Shown here one piece after another: positions 10,086 through 19,534 of a stretch of DNA of 64,000 bases. Position 1 is the first letter of the stretch, and each line of letters opens with the position of its first letter. The stretch comes from Devosia enhydra (GTDB lineage: Bacteria > Pseudomonadota > Alphaproteobacteria > Rhizobiales > Devosiaceae): assembly GCF_900119845.1 (NCBI RefSeq), contig NZ_FPKU01000001.1, forward strand, positions 1,025,528 through 1,089,527. The letters run 5' to 3'. The position numbers and the translations under genes are program-made. Below the pieces are notes generated by a model, which saw only the letters and a program-made list of their open reading frames with translations, made no database searches and was not told the DNA's origin.

Positions 10086-12638
10086 TCAGACGGCGGCGCC
10101 GTCGGCGCGCCGCTCCTTTGCGGGGGGCGCATCGACCTGCTCGGGCCGCGACCGCAGCCCCAGATAGATGAGGATGGGCGCGGCGATGAAGATTGACGAG
10201 TAGGTGCCGATCAGCACGCCGAAGATCATCGACAACACGAAGCTGCGGATGACTTCGCCGCCGAAAATGACGAGTGCGCCGAGAGCCATCAGCGTGGTGG
10301 GACCAGTCAGAACGGTTCGGCTCAGCGTCGAGTTCATCGCCATATCGAGCAGTGCCGGCATCGGTATCTTGCGATACTTTCGCATGTATTCGCGGACGCG
10401 ATCGTAAACCACGATCGTGTCGTTGAGCGAATAGCCGATAATGGTCAGAATGGCCGCAATACTCGACTGGTTGAACTCGATGCCGGTAAGCGACATGAAG
10501 CCGAGCGTGATCACCACGTCGTGCACCGTGGAGACTACGGCGCCCACGGCAAACTGCCACTCGAAGCGGAACCACAGGTAGATCAGTATGCCGAGAACTG
10601 CCACGGACAGGCCGATGGCGCTCGAGAGGGCCAGTTCGCCCGAGACCGTGCCGCTCACCGCCTCGATACGGCGGATCTCGTAATTCTCGGCCGTCAGCGC
10701 GTCACGCACCTGCTCGACCGCCGCCTGCTGCTCGGTATCGTCATCTGACTGCGCTTCGATCTGGATCAGGAGGTCTTCGGGCGCACCGAAGCCCTGCACC
10801 TGCACGTCGCCGAGATCGAGCGCGCCGAGCACCTCGCGGACCCGCGCCGGGTCGGCCGGACCGTCATTGGACTGAACCTCGATCGAGGAGCCGCCCTTGA
10901 AGTCGATGCCCAAGTTCAGCCCCTGCACCGCGAAGAGCCCGATCGAAACGACCGAGAGGATCATCGAGGCGAGAAGCGCCGCCCGGCTCCACTTCATGAA
11001 GGGCAGCTTGGTGTTGTCGGGAATGAAACGCGTCAGCTGAACCTTGAGGGTCTTGGGACGCTTCCACGCGAACCACCGGCCCACGATCAGGAGGGTGATG
11101 AAATAGGCCGTAAAGAGCGTCGACATGATGCCGAGCGCTAGGGTAACCGCAAAGCCCTGCACCGGGCCGGAGCCCAGGTAAAAGAGCACCACGGCCGCGA
11201 TGAACGTCGTGACGTTGGAGTCGAGAATGGCGCTCATCGCGTTGGTGAAGCCGGCCTGGATGGCCTGAACGGACGTTCGTCCGTTGTTCACCTCTTCGCG
11301 TATGCGCTCGAAGATCAGCACGTTGGCGTCGACCGCCATGCCCATGGTGAGCACGATGCCGGCTATGCCCGGCAAGGTCAGCGTCGCGCCAAGCAGCGTC
11401 AGCGCTCCGACCATCATCACGATGTTGAGGATGAGCGCGAGATTGGCGAAAATGCCAAACGTGCCATAGGCGATCAGCATAAAGACGATGGTGGTGACGC
11501 CGGCGATTATGCCGGCGATGACGCCGCCACGCACGCTATCGGCACCCAGGCTCGGGCCGACCGAACGCTCTTCGATGATATCGAGCGTCGCCGGCAGCGC
11601 GCCGGCGCGGAGCAGCACAGCAAGGTCATTGGCACTCTGGGTCGTGAAGCTGCCCGAGATCTGCCCCGTACCGCCGGTAATAGGCTGCTGGATGACCGGA
11701 GCGGTGATCACCTGGTTGTCGAGCACGATGGCGAAGCGACGATTGACGTTGCGCGAGGTGATCTCGCCGAAGGTCAGCGCACCGCGGGTATCGAAGCGGA
11801 AGGTGACGACCGGCCGGGTGGTCTGCTGGTCATAGCCGGGCTGGGAATCAACCAGCGACTCGCCGCCGATGGCCACGTCTTCATAGAGCAGCTCGGCGCC
11901 GCCTTCGGCGCTCGGCACGATCATGGTGCCGGGCGGCAGCCCCTGCTGCTCGGCCTGGGCCGCCGTCATGCCCGGATAGACAAGATGGAAAGTCAGGCGC
12001 GCCGTGCGCGAAATGATGTCCTTGAGGCGGTCGGAATCTTCGAAGCCCGGCACCTGGACCAGCACGCGATCGGCGCCCTGGCGCTGGATGATCGGCTCGG
12101 TGGTGCCAAGTTCGTCGACGCGGTTGCGAATGACTTCGAGCGACTGCGAGACGATCGAGGACATGCGCTCGGTGACACCGGCCTCGGTGAGCCCGACGAC
12201 GATGCGGCCATCCGGCGTGGTCGAGTACTCATATTCAGGCGTGCCGACGCCCGCGAAAATCGAACCCGTGATATTGACCTGCAGGGTCTCCAGAGCCTGG
12301 CGGGCGGCATCGAGCTGGCTCGGATCGGTCAACTCGACCGTGATCGAGCGTTCCTGCGTGGTGATGATGTTGCCGATGCCGTTCTGGTTGGCCAGAACTG
12401 TGCGCGCATCGCGCCTGAGCTTGGTCAGGCTTTCGGTGACGATGCCCTCCCGATTGACCTGCAAGAGCAGATAGGAGCCGCCCTGAAGGTCGAGTCCCAT
12501 CACCATCTGCTGCTTTGGCAGCCAGTCCGGCAGCACTGCGATGGTGTCGCGCGAAAGGAAGTTCGGAACCGCCGACAGCACTCCGAGAAGTGCGACGATA
12601 AGGATGACTATCGTGCGGATGGGCGAGAAATGCAGCAT
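10086..12638 (-). CDS. secDF: Protein translocase subunit SecDF (fused)
   Basis: 850-residue natural fusion of SecD and SecF, using the proton gradient to pull exported proteins through SecYEG. The SecD half starts with a membrane helix and the GLDLQGGSYLLL motif, carries the periplasmic P1 domain (residues about 60-370) and five helices with GMAVDANVLIFERIREE. The SecF half begins near LNLGIDFKGGSSIEV and has the matching TIIGYSLNDTIVVYDRVRE helix motif. Its TGA is followed at once by the TTG of the NDUFAF3-like gene. yajC lies 52 bp upstream. Confidence 0.96.
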   Translation of the reverse strand: MLHFSPIRTIVILIVALLGVLSAVPNFLSRDTIAVLPDWLPKQQMVMGLDLQGGSYLLLQVNREGIVTESLTKLRRDARTVLANQNGIGNIITTQERSITVELTDPSQLDAARQALETLQVNITGSIFAGVGTPEYEYSTTPDGRIVVGLTEAGVTERMSSIVSQSLEVIRNRVDELGTTEPIIQRQGADRVLVQVPGFEDSDRLKDIISRTARLTFHLVYPGMTAAQAEQQGLPPGTMIVPSAEGGAELLYEDVAIGGESLVDSQPGYDQQTTRPVVTFRFDTRGALTFGEITSRNVNRRFAIVLDNQVITAPVIQQPITGGTGQISGSFTTQSANDLAVLLRAGALPATLDIIEERSVGPSLGADSVRGGVIAGIIAGVTTIVFMLIAYGTFGIFANLALILNIVMMVGALTLLGATLTLPGIAGIVLTMGMAVDANVLIFERIREEVNNGRTSVQAIQAGFTNAMSAILDSNVTTFIAAVVLFYLGSGPVQGFAVTLALGIMSTLFTAYFITLLIVGRWFAWKRPKTLKVQLTRFIPDNTKLPFMKWSRAALLASMILSVVSIGLFAVQGLNLGIDFKGGSSIEVQSNDGPADPARVREVLGALDLGDVQVQGFGAPEDLLIQIEAQSDDDTEQQAAVEQVRDALTAENYEIRRIEAVSGTVSGELALSSAIGLSVAVLGILIYLWFRFEWQFAVGAVVSTVHDVVITLGFMSLTGIEFNQSSIAAILTIIGYSLNDTIVVYDRVREYMRKYRKIPMPALLDMAMNSTLSRTVLTGPTTLMALGALVIFGGEVIRSFVLSMIFGVLIGTYSSIFIAAPILIYLGLRSRPEQVDAPPAKERRADGAAV

Positions 12639-12690
12639 GGATCGACGATTCCGAAAAGATTGCGCCTAATGCGTGGCCTGCGGCGCGAGA

Positions 12691-13032
12691 TCAGGCTTTG
12701 GCGTCGCTCACCGGCTCGGCCTTGGTGCGCACGTCGGCGATCATGTGGCGCACGATCTTGACGCGGGTGCCCTGCGCGATCTCGACCTCGAGATCCTCGC
12801 CATCGACCGCCTTGGTGACCTTGCCCACGATGCCGCCGGTGGTGACGACGGTGTCGCCGCGACGGATCGCCGCGAGCATGGCCTGCTGCGCTTTGAGCCG
12901 CTTCTGCTGCGGGCGGAAGATCAGGAGCCAGAAAATGACGATGAGCAGCAGAATCGGCATCAACGACACGAAGATGTCGGCTGCGCCTCCGGTACCACCT
13001 GCGGCCTGCGCATAGGCGGGTGTCACGAACAT
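12691..13032 (-). CDS. yajC: Preprotein translocase accessory subunit YajC
   Basis: 113 residues: one membrane helix (LMPILLLIVIFWLLIF) followed directly by RPQQKRLKAQQAML and the small beta domain RRGDTVVTTGGIVGKV, all typical of YajC, which associates with SecDF in the inner membrane. An AGGAG lies just upstream of the ATG. It is the first gene of the yajC-secDF operon; the 190 bp gap to the divergent DUF815 gene holds the presumed promoter. Confidence 0.95.
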   Translation of the reverse strand: MFVTPAYAQAAGGTGGAADIFVSLMPILLLIVIFWLLIFRPQQKRLKAQQAMLAAIRRGDTVVTTGGIVGKVTKAVDGEDLEVEIAQGTRVKIVRHMIADVRTKAEPVSDAKA

Positions 13033-13220
13033 AGGGGGGCTCCTTGCTAGTCGAAATGGCTGTGCACTTGCTGGACGGCCGGCACCGCTTCCCTGTAGGA
13101 ACGCATCCGGCGGTGGCGATGACCACCCGGCACAAAATCGCGCGGACTATACAGGCGGGTGGGGTGAATGCAAAGCCATTCCGGCAGGCAGGTCAGGCGG
13201 GCGACAGGAGGAAAATGCCA

Positions 13221-14099
13221 ATGAATCAAGATGCCCTCGACACAATCGCAACCTCCCTGCAGAAAATCGTCACGCTGCTTGAGGAGCAGTCCGGCAAGTC
13301 GGGCCCTGCCCTGCCCGCGCTCGGTGATGCCGACGCCTATCACTGGAACGCGGAAACCGGGCGCCTTGACCCGGTCAGGAAAGTGGCGCGTGTCGATCTA
13401 GACCTGCTTCGCGGCATCGAAGGCTTGCGCGATACCCTGCTCGCCAACACGCGGCAGTTCGCGCGGGGCCATGGCGCCAACAACGCGCTGCTCTGGGGCG
13501 CGCGAGGCATGGGCAAGAGCTCGCTGGTCAAGGCGATCCATGCCGATATCAATGCCAACCCCGAGCCGGGTGCGCAGCGGCTGATCCTGATCGAGATCAG
13601 CCGGGAAGACATCGAGACGCTGCCGCAGCTGATGCGCATCATCTCCAACGAGGACGCGCGCTTCATCGTCTTTTGCGACGATCTGTCCTTCGACAAAGAC
13701 GAGACCAGCTACAAATCGCTCAAGACCATCCTCGATGGCGGCCTCGAGGGACGGCCCTCCAATGTGCTGTTCTACGCCACCTCGAACCGCCGCCATCTCA
13801 TGCCGCGCGACATGATCGACAATGAGCGGGCCACAGCCATCAGCCCCGGCGAAGCGGTGGACGAGAAGGTCTCGCTCTCGGACCGGTTCGGCCTTTGGCT
13901 GGGCTTCCACAATTGCGACCAGCCCACCTACCTTGCGATGATCCGCGGCTATTGCGACGCCTATGGCCTGTCTATCAGTGACGAGGACCTGCGCGCCCGC
14001 GCCATCGAATGGGCGGCGACGCGCGGCGGCCGCTCTGGCCGCGTCGCGATCCAGTTCGTGCGCGACCTGGCGGGTGAACTCGGGCGCGCCGTGCCCTGA
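13221..14099 (+). CDS. DUF815 AAA-type ATPase
   Basis: About 292 residues. Walker A GARGMGKSSLVKA, then the Walker B-like FIVFCDDLSF, sensor-like LFYATSNRRHLMPRD and a C-terminal lid; this arrangement is DUF815, a conserved proteobacterial ATPase of unknown target. AGGAGG at 13206-13211 lies 9 bases before the ATG at 13221 but only 3 before the ATG at 13215, so the later start is preferred. It is convergent with the NlpD-like gene. Confidence 0.85.
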   Translation: MNQDALDTIATSLQKIVTLLEEQSGKSGPALPALGDADAYHWNAETGRLDPVRKVARVDLDLLRGIEGLRDTLLANTRQFARGHGANNALLWGARGMGKSSLVKAIHADINANPEPGAQRLILIEISREDIETLPQLMRIISNEDARFIVFCDDLSFDKDETSYKSLKTILDGGLEGRPSNVLFYATSNRRHLMPRDMIDNERATAISPGEAVDEKVSLSDRFGLWLGFHNCDQPTYLAMIRGYCDAYGLSISDEDLRARAIEWAATRGGRSGRVAIQFVRDLAGELGRAVP

Positions 14100-14100
14100 A

Positions 14101-14124
14101 CGAAAAAGGGCGCCATCGGCGCCC
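14101..14124 (-). terminator. Intrinsic terminator of the NlpD-like gene
   Basis: Read on the minus strand, GGGCGCC-GAT-GGCGCCC is followed by TTTTTCG, 27 bp after the stop of the LytM gene. It also lies right after the stop of the convergent DUF815 gene and may serve both directions. Confidence 0.75.
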
Positions 14125-14150
14125 TCGTCTCGTCTGCGTGCAGTTGGGGA

Positions 14151-15368
14151 TCAGCCGGCCAGCAGCGGAACCGGATCGACCGGCGTTGCGCCCTTGCGCA
14201 GCTCGAAATGCAGCTGCGGCTTGCTGACCGAGCCCGATGCACCGACAGAGCCGATATTGTCGCCGCGGTTGACGGTGTCGCCGCGATTGACGGCAATGGT
14301 CTTGAGGTGGGCATAGGCCGACACATAGCCATTGGAATGGCGCACCAGCACGAGGTTGCCATAGCCGGCCACGCCGTCGCCCGTATAGATCACCGTGCCA
14401 TTCTCGGCGGCTCGCACTGCGGCGCCTTCGGCGGCTTCGATGTTGATGCCGGTGCCGCGCGACTGAGCAAAGTCGGTGATGACCTTGCCCGAGAGCGGCC
14501 AGCGGAACTTCTCGGCGCCCGAAACCTGCGGCTCGGCCAGGCTGGTCGCCACCGGCGCACGCTGGACAGGGGCCTGGACCGCGACAGTCTCACGCTCCTG
14601 CAAGGCCCGCTCGGGCAGAGCCGGAGCGGCCGTGGGCGCCGCAAGGGCGTTCACCACAGGCGAACTGGTGGTGTTGTCCTCGCTGGCGACAGGCGCCGGC
14701 CCGATGGCGCGGCTAGCAACCTGTGTGGTGCTGCGGCCCGGAATGGTCAGGCGCTGGCCCACGAAGATCTTGTCGGGCGAGGACATGCCATTGGCCTGAA
14801 CGATGGCCTGCGCCGTGGTGTTGTAGCGGCGCGCGATGGCATAGAGCGACTCGCCGCTCTCGATGACATGCACGCCGGCTTCGGCAGGGATAGAGGCGAC
14901 GGCCTGCTGGGGGAGCGCGGCCGACGGCGGCGGCATCAGCGGAGCAGGCCGGGGCGCCATGGTCATGGGAGCGGCAGAAGGCTGCGCGGACATGGTGGAT
15001 GGGTTCCCGTTGGATGTGGACGACGTCAGAACTGGCAGGTCCCGGGTCGTCACCGACCCTTCGGCGGGAGCGGGCTGGAAACCCGGCGATCCGCCGATCA
15101 TGCGGTTCGCGCCGCCGCGGATATCCTGCGGCGGAACAAACGGCCCTGCGGCAACCCGCATCGACTGGCTCTGCTGCACCGGCGGCAGGCTGCTCGGCAT
15201 GGGCTGGTTGAGGGAACTCTGGCCGATCGATCCGGTTGAACCGGTCATCGTTCGATCCGAGAAGCCCAGCCCACCGAGCGAGCTGCACCCTGCCAGAGCC
15301 GCCGTGCCGGCAAAAAGGCCGACCATGGCTGCAGTCTTCAGTGCTGTGCCGGCTACGCGATTACTCAT
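14151..15368 (-). CDS. NlpD-like LytM/LysM lipoprotein (probable amidase activator)
   Basis: 405 residues. A lipoprotein signal ends at the lipobox LAGC (Cys28); then a Pro/Ser/Ala-rich linker, a LysM domain (about residues 166-211, HVIESGESLYAIARRY) and a C-terminal M23/LytM domain. The first zinc ligands of active M23 enzymes are replaced (GTGINIEAAEG where H-x-G-x-D is expected), while SAYAHL and LHFEL remain. As in E. coli NlpD, it is more likely a non-enzymatic activator of a cell-division amidase than a peptidase. It follows surE as is common in the group. Confidence 0.85.
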   Translation of the reverse strand: MSNRVAGTALKTAAMVGLFAGTAALAGCSSLGGLGFSDRTMTGSTGSIGQSSLNQPMPSSLPPVQQSQSMRVAAGPFVPPQDIRGGANRMIGGSPGFQPAPAEGSVTTRDLPVLTSSTSNGNPSTMSAQPSAAPMTMAPRPAPLMPPPSAALPQQAVASIPAEAGVHVIESGESLYAIARRYNTTAQAIVQANGMSSPDKIFVGQRLTIPGRSTTQVASRAIGPAPVASEDNTTSSPVVNALAAPTAAPALPERALQERETVAVQAPVQRAPVATSLAEPQVSGAEKFRWPLSGKVITDFAQSRGTGINIEAAEGAAVRAAENGTVIYTGDGVAGYGNLVLVRHSNGYVSAYAHLKTIAVNRGDTVNRGDNIGSVGASGSVSKPQLHFELRKGATPVDPVPLLAG

Positions 15369-15503
15369 GAAACCACTCGTACAAGGCTACTCAACGCCCC
15401 TGACACTAGGGCGTTAAGGTAAAGACGAGTTTAAGTCCGATGCGATTTGCGCCAAATTGCGCGGGGCCGATTAGCGATGCCTTAGGGTTACCCGCAAAGG
15501 CGC

Positions 15504-16295
15504 TCAGAGCGCCCCGAGAGCCCCATCGAGCGCCGAAACGAGCCCGAAATCGGTGACCTGCAGCAGCACGGGCGTCACCGTCACCGCCCTGCCCTTGTGC
15601 AGCATCTCGAAATCGCTTGCCGGATCGAGCGGCTTGGGCGTCTCGGGGATGGCCACGAAGAAATGGCCCGGATTGTCGCTCTGGTAGTAGCGCATGGGCG
15701 AGCGGGCGAAACGCTGCGCAGGAACGAGCCGCATGCCCTGCACCTTATCGGGCGCACAGGGCGGGAAATTGACATTGAAATAAGCCTGAGCGGAGAGGCC
15801 CGGCCGAGCGGCGGCGGTGGCGATGATGGCGCGGATGGCGGCCTCGCCATGGGCGACAGCGGCGTCCCAGACCACTTCGCGGCTCTGCTCGTAGTTCACG
15901 CCCTGCGAGAGCGCGATGCCGAGGGCACCCTGCAAGGCCCCTTCGCGCGCGCCGGCGGCCGTACCCGAGCAGTTGATGATATCGCCCAAATTCTGCCCGT
16001 TGTTGATGCCCGAAAGCACCACATCCGGCGGGGCACCGCCCATCAGCTTCGTCGCACCAGCAATGACGCAATCGGCCGGCGAACCTCCATGGATCGCGAA
16101 CTGGCGCGGGCCGCGCTCGTCGATCCGCAATTCGCGGCCGAAGGAAATCCGGTGCCCGGCACCGCTCTGGTTGCCATCGGGCGCAACCAGCCAGACCTCG
16201 GACGATATGCGCAGCGCGATCTCGTGCAGGATGCGGATGCCGGGCGCATCGATCCCGTCGTCATTGGTGATGAGGATGCGCAGGGGCGTGCTCAC
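15504..16295 (-). CDS. surE: 5'/3'-nucleotidase SurE
   Basis: 263 residues. Metal-binding N-terminus [22 protein letters not shown] and the downstream [13 protein letters not shown] are the SurE active-site blocks. It dephosphorylates nucleoside monophosphates in stationary phase. The start is a GTG at 16295 overlapping the serS stop (GTGA), so it is coupled to serS. In many Hyphomicrobiales pcm follows surE; here pcm is elsewhere (36012). Confidence 0.95.
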   Translation of the reverse strand: MSTPLRILITNDDGIDAPGIRILHEIALRISSEVWLVAPDGNQSGAGHRISFGRELRIDERGPRQFAIHGGSPADCVIAGATKLMGGAPPDVVLSGINNGQNLGDIINCSGTAAGAREGALQGALGIALSQGVNYEQSREVVWDAAVAHGEAAIRAIIATAAARPGLSAQAYFNVNFPPCAPDKVQGMRLVPAQRFARSPMRYYQSDNPGHFFVAIPETPKPLDPASDFEMLHKGRAVTVTPVLLQVTDFGLVSALDGALGAL

Positions 16296-17617
16296 GAGCG
16301 ACCGCCGATGCTGGTCAGCCCTCCCATATAAGGCTGTAGCACCGCAGGGACGGCGATCGAGCCATCTTCCTGCTGATAATTTTCCATGACTGCGATCAGC
16401 GCACGCCCGACGGCAACGCCCGAGCCGTTGAGGGTGTGCACATAGCCCATCTTGCCCTCGGCGGTGCGATAGCGCGCGTCCATCCGGCGGGCCTGGAAAT
16501 CGCCGCAGACCGACACCGAGGAAATCTCGCGATAAGTATCCTGACCGGGCAGCCAGGCTTCGATGTCGTAGGTCTTCTGGGCCCCAAAGCCCATATCGCC
16601 CGTGCAGAGCGCCATCACCCGGTAATGAATGCCGAGCTTCTGGAGCACCGCTTCGGCACAACCCAGCATGCGCTCATGCTCGTCGATGGAGGCCTCGGGC
16701 GTCGTGATCGACACCATCTCGACCTTGTTGAACTGGTGCTGGCGCAGCATGCCACGTGTATCGCGCCCCGCAGATCCGGCCTCCGAGCGAAAGCAAGGCG
16801 TGAGGGCGGCAAAGCGCAGCGGCAATTCCGCCTCAGCGACGATGCTCTCGCGCACGAGATTGGTCAGCGGCACCTCTGCTGTGGGAATGAGCGCGAGCCG
16901 CCCGTCACCATGCGGGGTGAAGAACAGGTCGTCTTCGAACTTCGGCAACTGCCCGGTACCCAGCAGAGCTTCGTCGCGCACGAGCAGCGGCGGCTGCACT
17001 TCGGTATAGCCATGCTGGTCGACATGCAGGTCGAGCATGAACTGGCCGATAGCCCGCTCGAGCCGCGCCAGATGCGACTTGAGGACCACGAAGCGCGCGC
17101 CGGAAATTTTGGCCGCGACTTCGAAATCCATCTGCCCAAGGGCTTCGCCGAGCTCGAAATGCTGCCTGGGCGCAAAGCTCAACTCGGGCTTTGCAGGCCG
17201 CGACGCCGCTGCTGTCGTCTCCGACCCGTTGGGGCCGAAATAGGGCTGGTTGCCGGTTTCGTCCGCGCCATCGGGCACGCCCTCTAGCGGCAGGTTCGGC
17301 AGGGCGGCGAGCATGTCACGCAAGGCGGCGTCGGCTTCACGCTCCTGCTTTTCGCCCTGCTGGATCGTATCCTTGAGCGCTGCGACCTCGGCCATAAGGG
17401 CCTGCGCGCGGGCTTCATCCTTTTGTGCCTTGGCCTGCCCGATCTCCTTGGAAAGCGCGTTGCGCCGCTCCTGCGCATCCTGAAGCGTGGCGATCACGGC
17501 CTTGCGGGCGTCGTCGAGCGCCAGGAGATCGGCGGCCCGGCGAGCCTCGCCCTTGCGGCGGGCCATGCCCCGGTCGAAGGCCTCGGCATTGGCCCTGATC
17601 CATTTGATGTCGAACAT
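16292..17617 (-). CDS. serS: Seryl-tRNA synthetase
   Basis: 441 residues. Class II aminoacyl-tRNA synthetase charging tRNA-Ser. The N-terminal coiled coil (residues about 30-110, rich in Ala, Glu and Arg) that grips the long variable arm is clear, followed by the catalytic core with [20 protein letters not shown] (motif 2), [15 protein letters not shown] and the motif 3 region [12 protein letters not shown]. The start MFDIKWIR is typical of the family. Confidence 0.97.
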   Translation of the reverse strand: MFDIKWIRANAEAFDRGMARRKGEARRAADLLALDDARKAVIATLQDAQERRNALSKEIGQAKAQKDEARAQALMAEVAALKDTIQQGEKQEREADAALRDMLAALPNLPLEGVPDGADETGNQPYFGPNGSETTAAASRPAKPELSFAPRQHFELGEALGQMDFEVAAKISGARFVVLKSHLARLERAIGQFMLDLHVDQHGYTEVQPPLLVRDEALLGTGQLPKFEDDLFFTPHGDGRLALIPTAEVPLTNLVRESIVAEAELPLRFAALTPCFRSEAGSAGRDTRGMLRQHQFNKVEMVSITTPEASIDEHERMLGCAEAVLQKLGIHYRVMALCTGDMGFGAQKTYDIEAWLPGQDTYREISSVSVCGDFQARRMDARYRTAEGKMGYVHTLNGSGVAVGRALIAVMENYQQEDGSIAVPAVLQPYMGGLTSIGGRS

Positions 17618-17742
17618 AAAGCTGGCCTCGATCAGTGCTGACGTGCCGACGAACTAGCGCATTCCGGAGGCTTAAGGAAGCGTGCGACGCCCCTGGCGGC
17701 ATCGGCTGCAACTCCGATGCCAGCTGCCAAGAGCTGAGAGCG

Positions 17743-18549
17743 TCAGCTGGCCTGCTGCTGGGCCGCTTCGCGCTGCGCCCGCCGCTTTTCGATGAACTTC
17801 ACCGAGAGAATCGCTGCCTCGTAAAGAAGATAGACGGGCATGGCGAGGCCGATCTGCGAGATCGGATCGGGCGGGGTAATGAAGGCGGCAACCGCAAGAA
17901 TGCCCACGATGGCATAGCGCCGACCCTTCTTGAGCTGGTCGGAATTGACCAGCTCGATCTGCGCCAGAAGCGTCAGCACAACCGGCAGCTGGAAGCAGAT
18001 GCCGAAGGCGATGATCAGCGTCATCGCGAGGCTGAGATACTCGCTGACCCGCACCAGCATCTCGATCTCCTCGGTCTGCATGGCCATGAAGAACCGCATG
18101 ACCATGGGCAGAACGACGAAATAGACGAGCGTGGCGCCGACGAAAAAGAAGATCGGCGTGGCCACGAGATACGGGATGAACGCCTTGCGCTCCTTGCGAT
18201 AAAGGCCAGGCGCGACGAACTGGTAGACCTCGACCGCCAGATACGGGAAGCCGATGAAAAGGGCGCCGAAGAAGGCGACGCTGAGTTGAGTAAAGAAGAA
18301 TTCCTGTGGCGCCGTGTAGATCAGCCGCACATCCTCGGGCACCGGCGCCACGGAGCGATAGGGCTCGACAAGGATGTCGAAGATCTGCGAGGCCACGAGA
18401 AAGCAGCCGATCAGCAGAATGAAGAGCACGATCAGCGAACGGATCAGGCGCTTGCGGAGCTCGATAAGGTGATCGAGCAGCGGCGCTTCGCTGCCCGCCA
18501 GCTCATCTTCCTCAGAGACCGTCGCACCAAGCTTCTTCTGGTCAGCCAT
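17743..18549 (-). CDS. tatC: Twin-arginine translocase subunit TatC
   Basis: 268 residues with six predicted membrane helices. Family landmarks are LLDHLIELRKRLIRS at the N-terminus, the FFTQLSVAFFGALFIGFP loop and FGICFQLPVVL. With TatB it recognises twin-arginine signals such as that of the product of the first gene in this window. The start ATG follows the tatB stop immediately, so the two are co-translated. Confidence 0.97.
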   Translation of the reverse strand: MADQKKLGATVSEEDELAGSEAPLLDHLIELRKRLIRSLIVLFILLIGCFLVASQIFDILVEPYRSVAPVPEDVRLIYTAPQEFFFTQLSVAFFGALFIGFPYLAVEVYQFVAPGLYRKERKAFIPYLVATPIFFFVGATLVYFVVLPMVMRFFMAMQTEEIEMLVRVSEYLSLAMTLIIAFGICFQLPVVLTLLAQIELVNSDQLKKGRRYAIVGILAVAAFITPPDPISQIGLAMPVYLLYEAAILSVKFIEKRRAQREAAQQQAS

Positions 18550-19218
18550 TCAGTCCGCCTTGGGCTCGGCAGGAAGCGGTGCCGCATGGGGCTCGCGCGG
18601 GGATAGGGCTACGGTCGGCGCGACAGGTGCAGGCGCAGGCGCCGAGGCCGGCTCCACCGTTGCGCTGCCCTGCGCTGTTGAAGTGGCCGCATCGGTCGCG
18701 GCCCCAGCCTTGGCCGGAGCCCCCTCCGGCTTCACTTCATCGGAAGCAACGGTGGGCGGCGGCGCGACGACGGCGTTGATGCGCGGCACTTCGACATTGG
18801 GCACGTCCTCAACGGGCGAAAGTGCTGCATCGTGCCTGGGCAAGGGCTTGCCGGCAGCCATCACCGGGGCCATGCCCGCGGCCTGACGAATTTCGTTCAC
18901 GACGCTCTGCGCGTTGGGATCGGCGGGCTTGATGGCGCCCGAGGGCTCCACCTTGCCGCTTGGCGTCGTCGTGTTGAATTCCTTGCGGATCGATTCGGCC
19001 GTCGCCTTCAGCGGGTTGGTGATTGTCGTGCGGATGTTGCGCACTTCGTCGAGCCCGGCGGAGCGGTTGATCTCTCGCTGGAAGTCCGCGCCCATCTTGC
19101 GGATCATGGCCACGAACTTGCCGGCCTTGTTCATCAGAACCGGCAGGTCCTTGGGCCCAATGACGATCAGCGCCACGACGCCGATCACCATCATCTCCGT
19201 CCAGCTGAAACCGAGCAT
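18550..19218 (-). CDS. tatB: Twin-arginine translocase subunit TatB
   Basis: 222 residues: N-terminal membrane helix MLGFSWTEMMVIGVVALIVI followed by GPKDLPVLMNKAGKF and an amphipathic helix, then a long Ala/Pro-rich acidic tail. This is the TatB layout; the tail is longer than in E. coli TatB (171 aa) but common in alphaproteobacteria. Lies between tatA and tatC. Confidence 0.95.
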   Translation of the reverse strand: MLGFSWTEMMVIGVVALIVIGPKDLPVLMNKAGKFVAMIRKMGADFQREINRSAGLDEVRNIRTTITNPLKATAESIRKEFNTTTPSGKVEPSGAIKPADPNAQSVVNEIRQAAGMAPVMAAGKPLPRHDAALSPVEDVPNVEVPRINAVVAPPPTVASDEVKPEGAPAKAGAATDAATSTAQGSATVEPASAPAPAPVAPTVALSPREPHAAPLPAEPKAD

Positions 19219-19267
19219 GAGCTATCCTAACTGACCGACTGCGTCGGCCAAGCCGATCCGCTGCGGA

Positions 19268-19483
19268 TCAGGCGTCCTTGCTCTTGTCGGTCTCGCGAGC
19301 CTCGACTGTGGTGCTCGCATCGATCTGTGCCGGCGGCACCTTGTCCTCGTCCTTGAGACCTTTCTGGAAGGCTTTGATTCCAGAGGCCACTTCACCCATC
19401 ATGCCGGAAATCTTCCCACGCCCGAAGAGCAGAAGGACGACGACCGCAACGACAATGATTCCCCAGATGCCCGGCGCGTGCAT
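19268..19483 (-). CDS. tatA: Twin-arginine translocase subunit TatA
   Basis: 71 residues: short periplasmic start, membrane helix [17 protein letters not shown], amphipathic helix [19 protein letters not shown] and a polar tail. TatA oligomers form the translocation pore. First of the tatABC genes, 49 bp before tatB. Confidence 0.95.
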   Translation of the reverse strand: MHAPGIWGIIVVAVVVLLLFGRGKISGMMGEVASGIKAFQKGLKDEDKVPPAQIDASTTVEARETDKSKDA

Positions 19484-19534
19484 GTCTTCTCTCCCTGCCT
19501 AACTCACACGTAGCACTTGCCCGAACAAATAGGT

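Noticed and set aside
14151-15368. Active M23 endopeptidase
   Set aside because: First zinc ligands are substituted, as in NlpD/EnvC-type activators.
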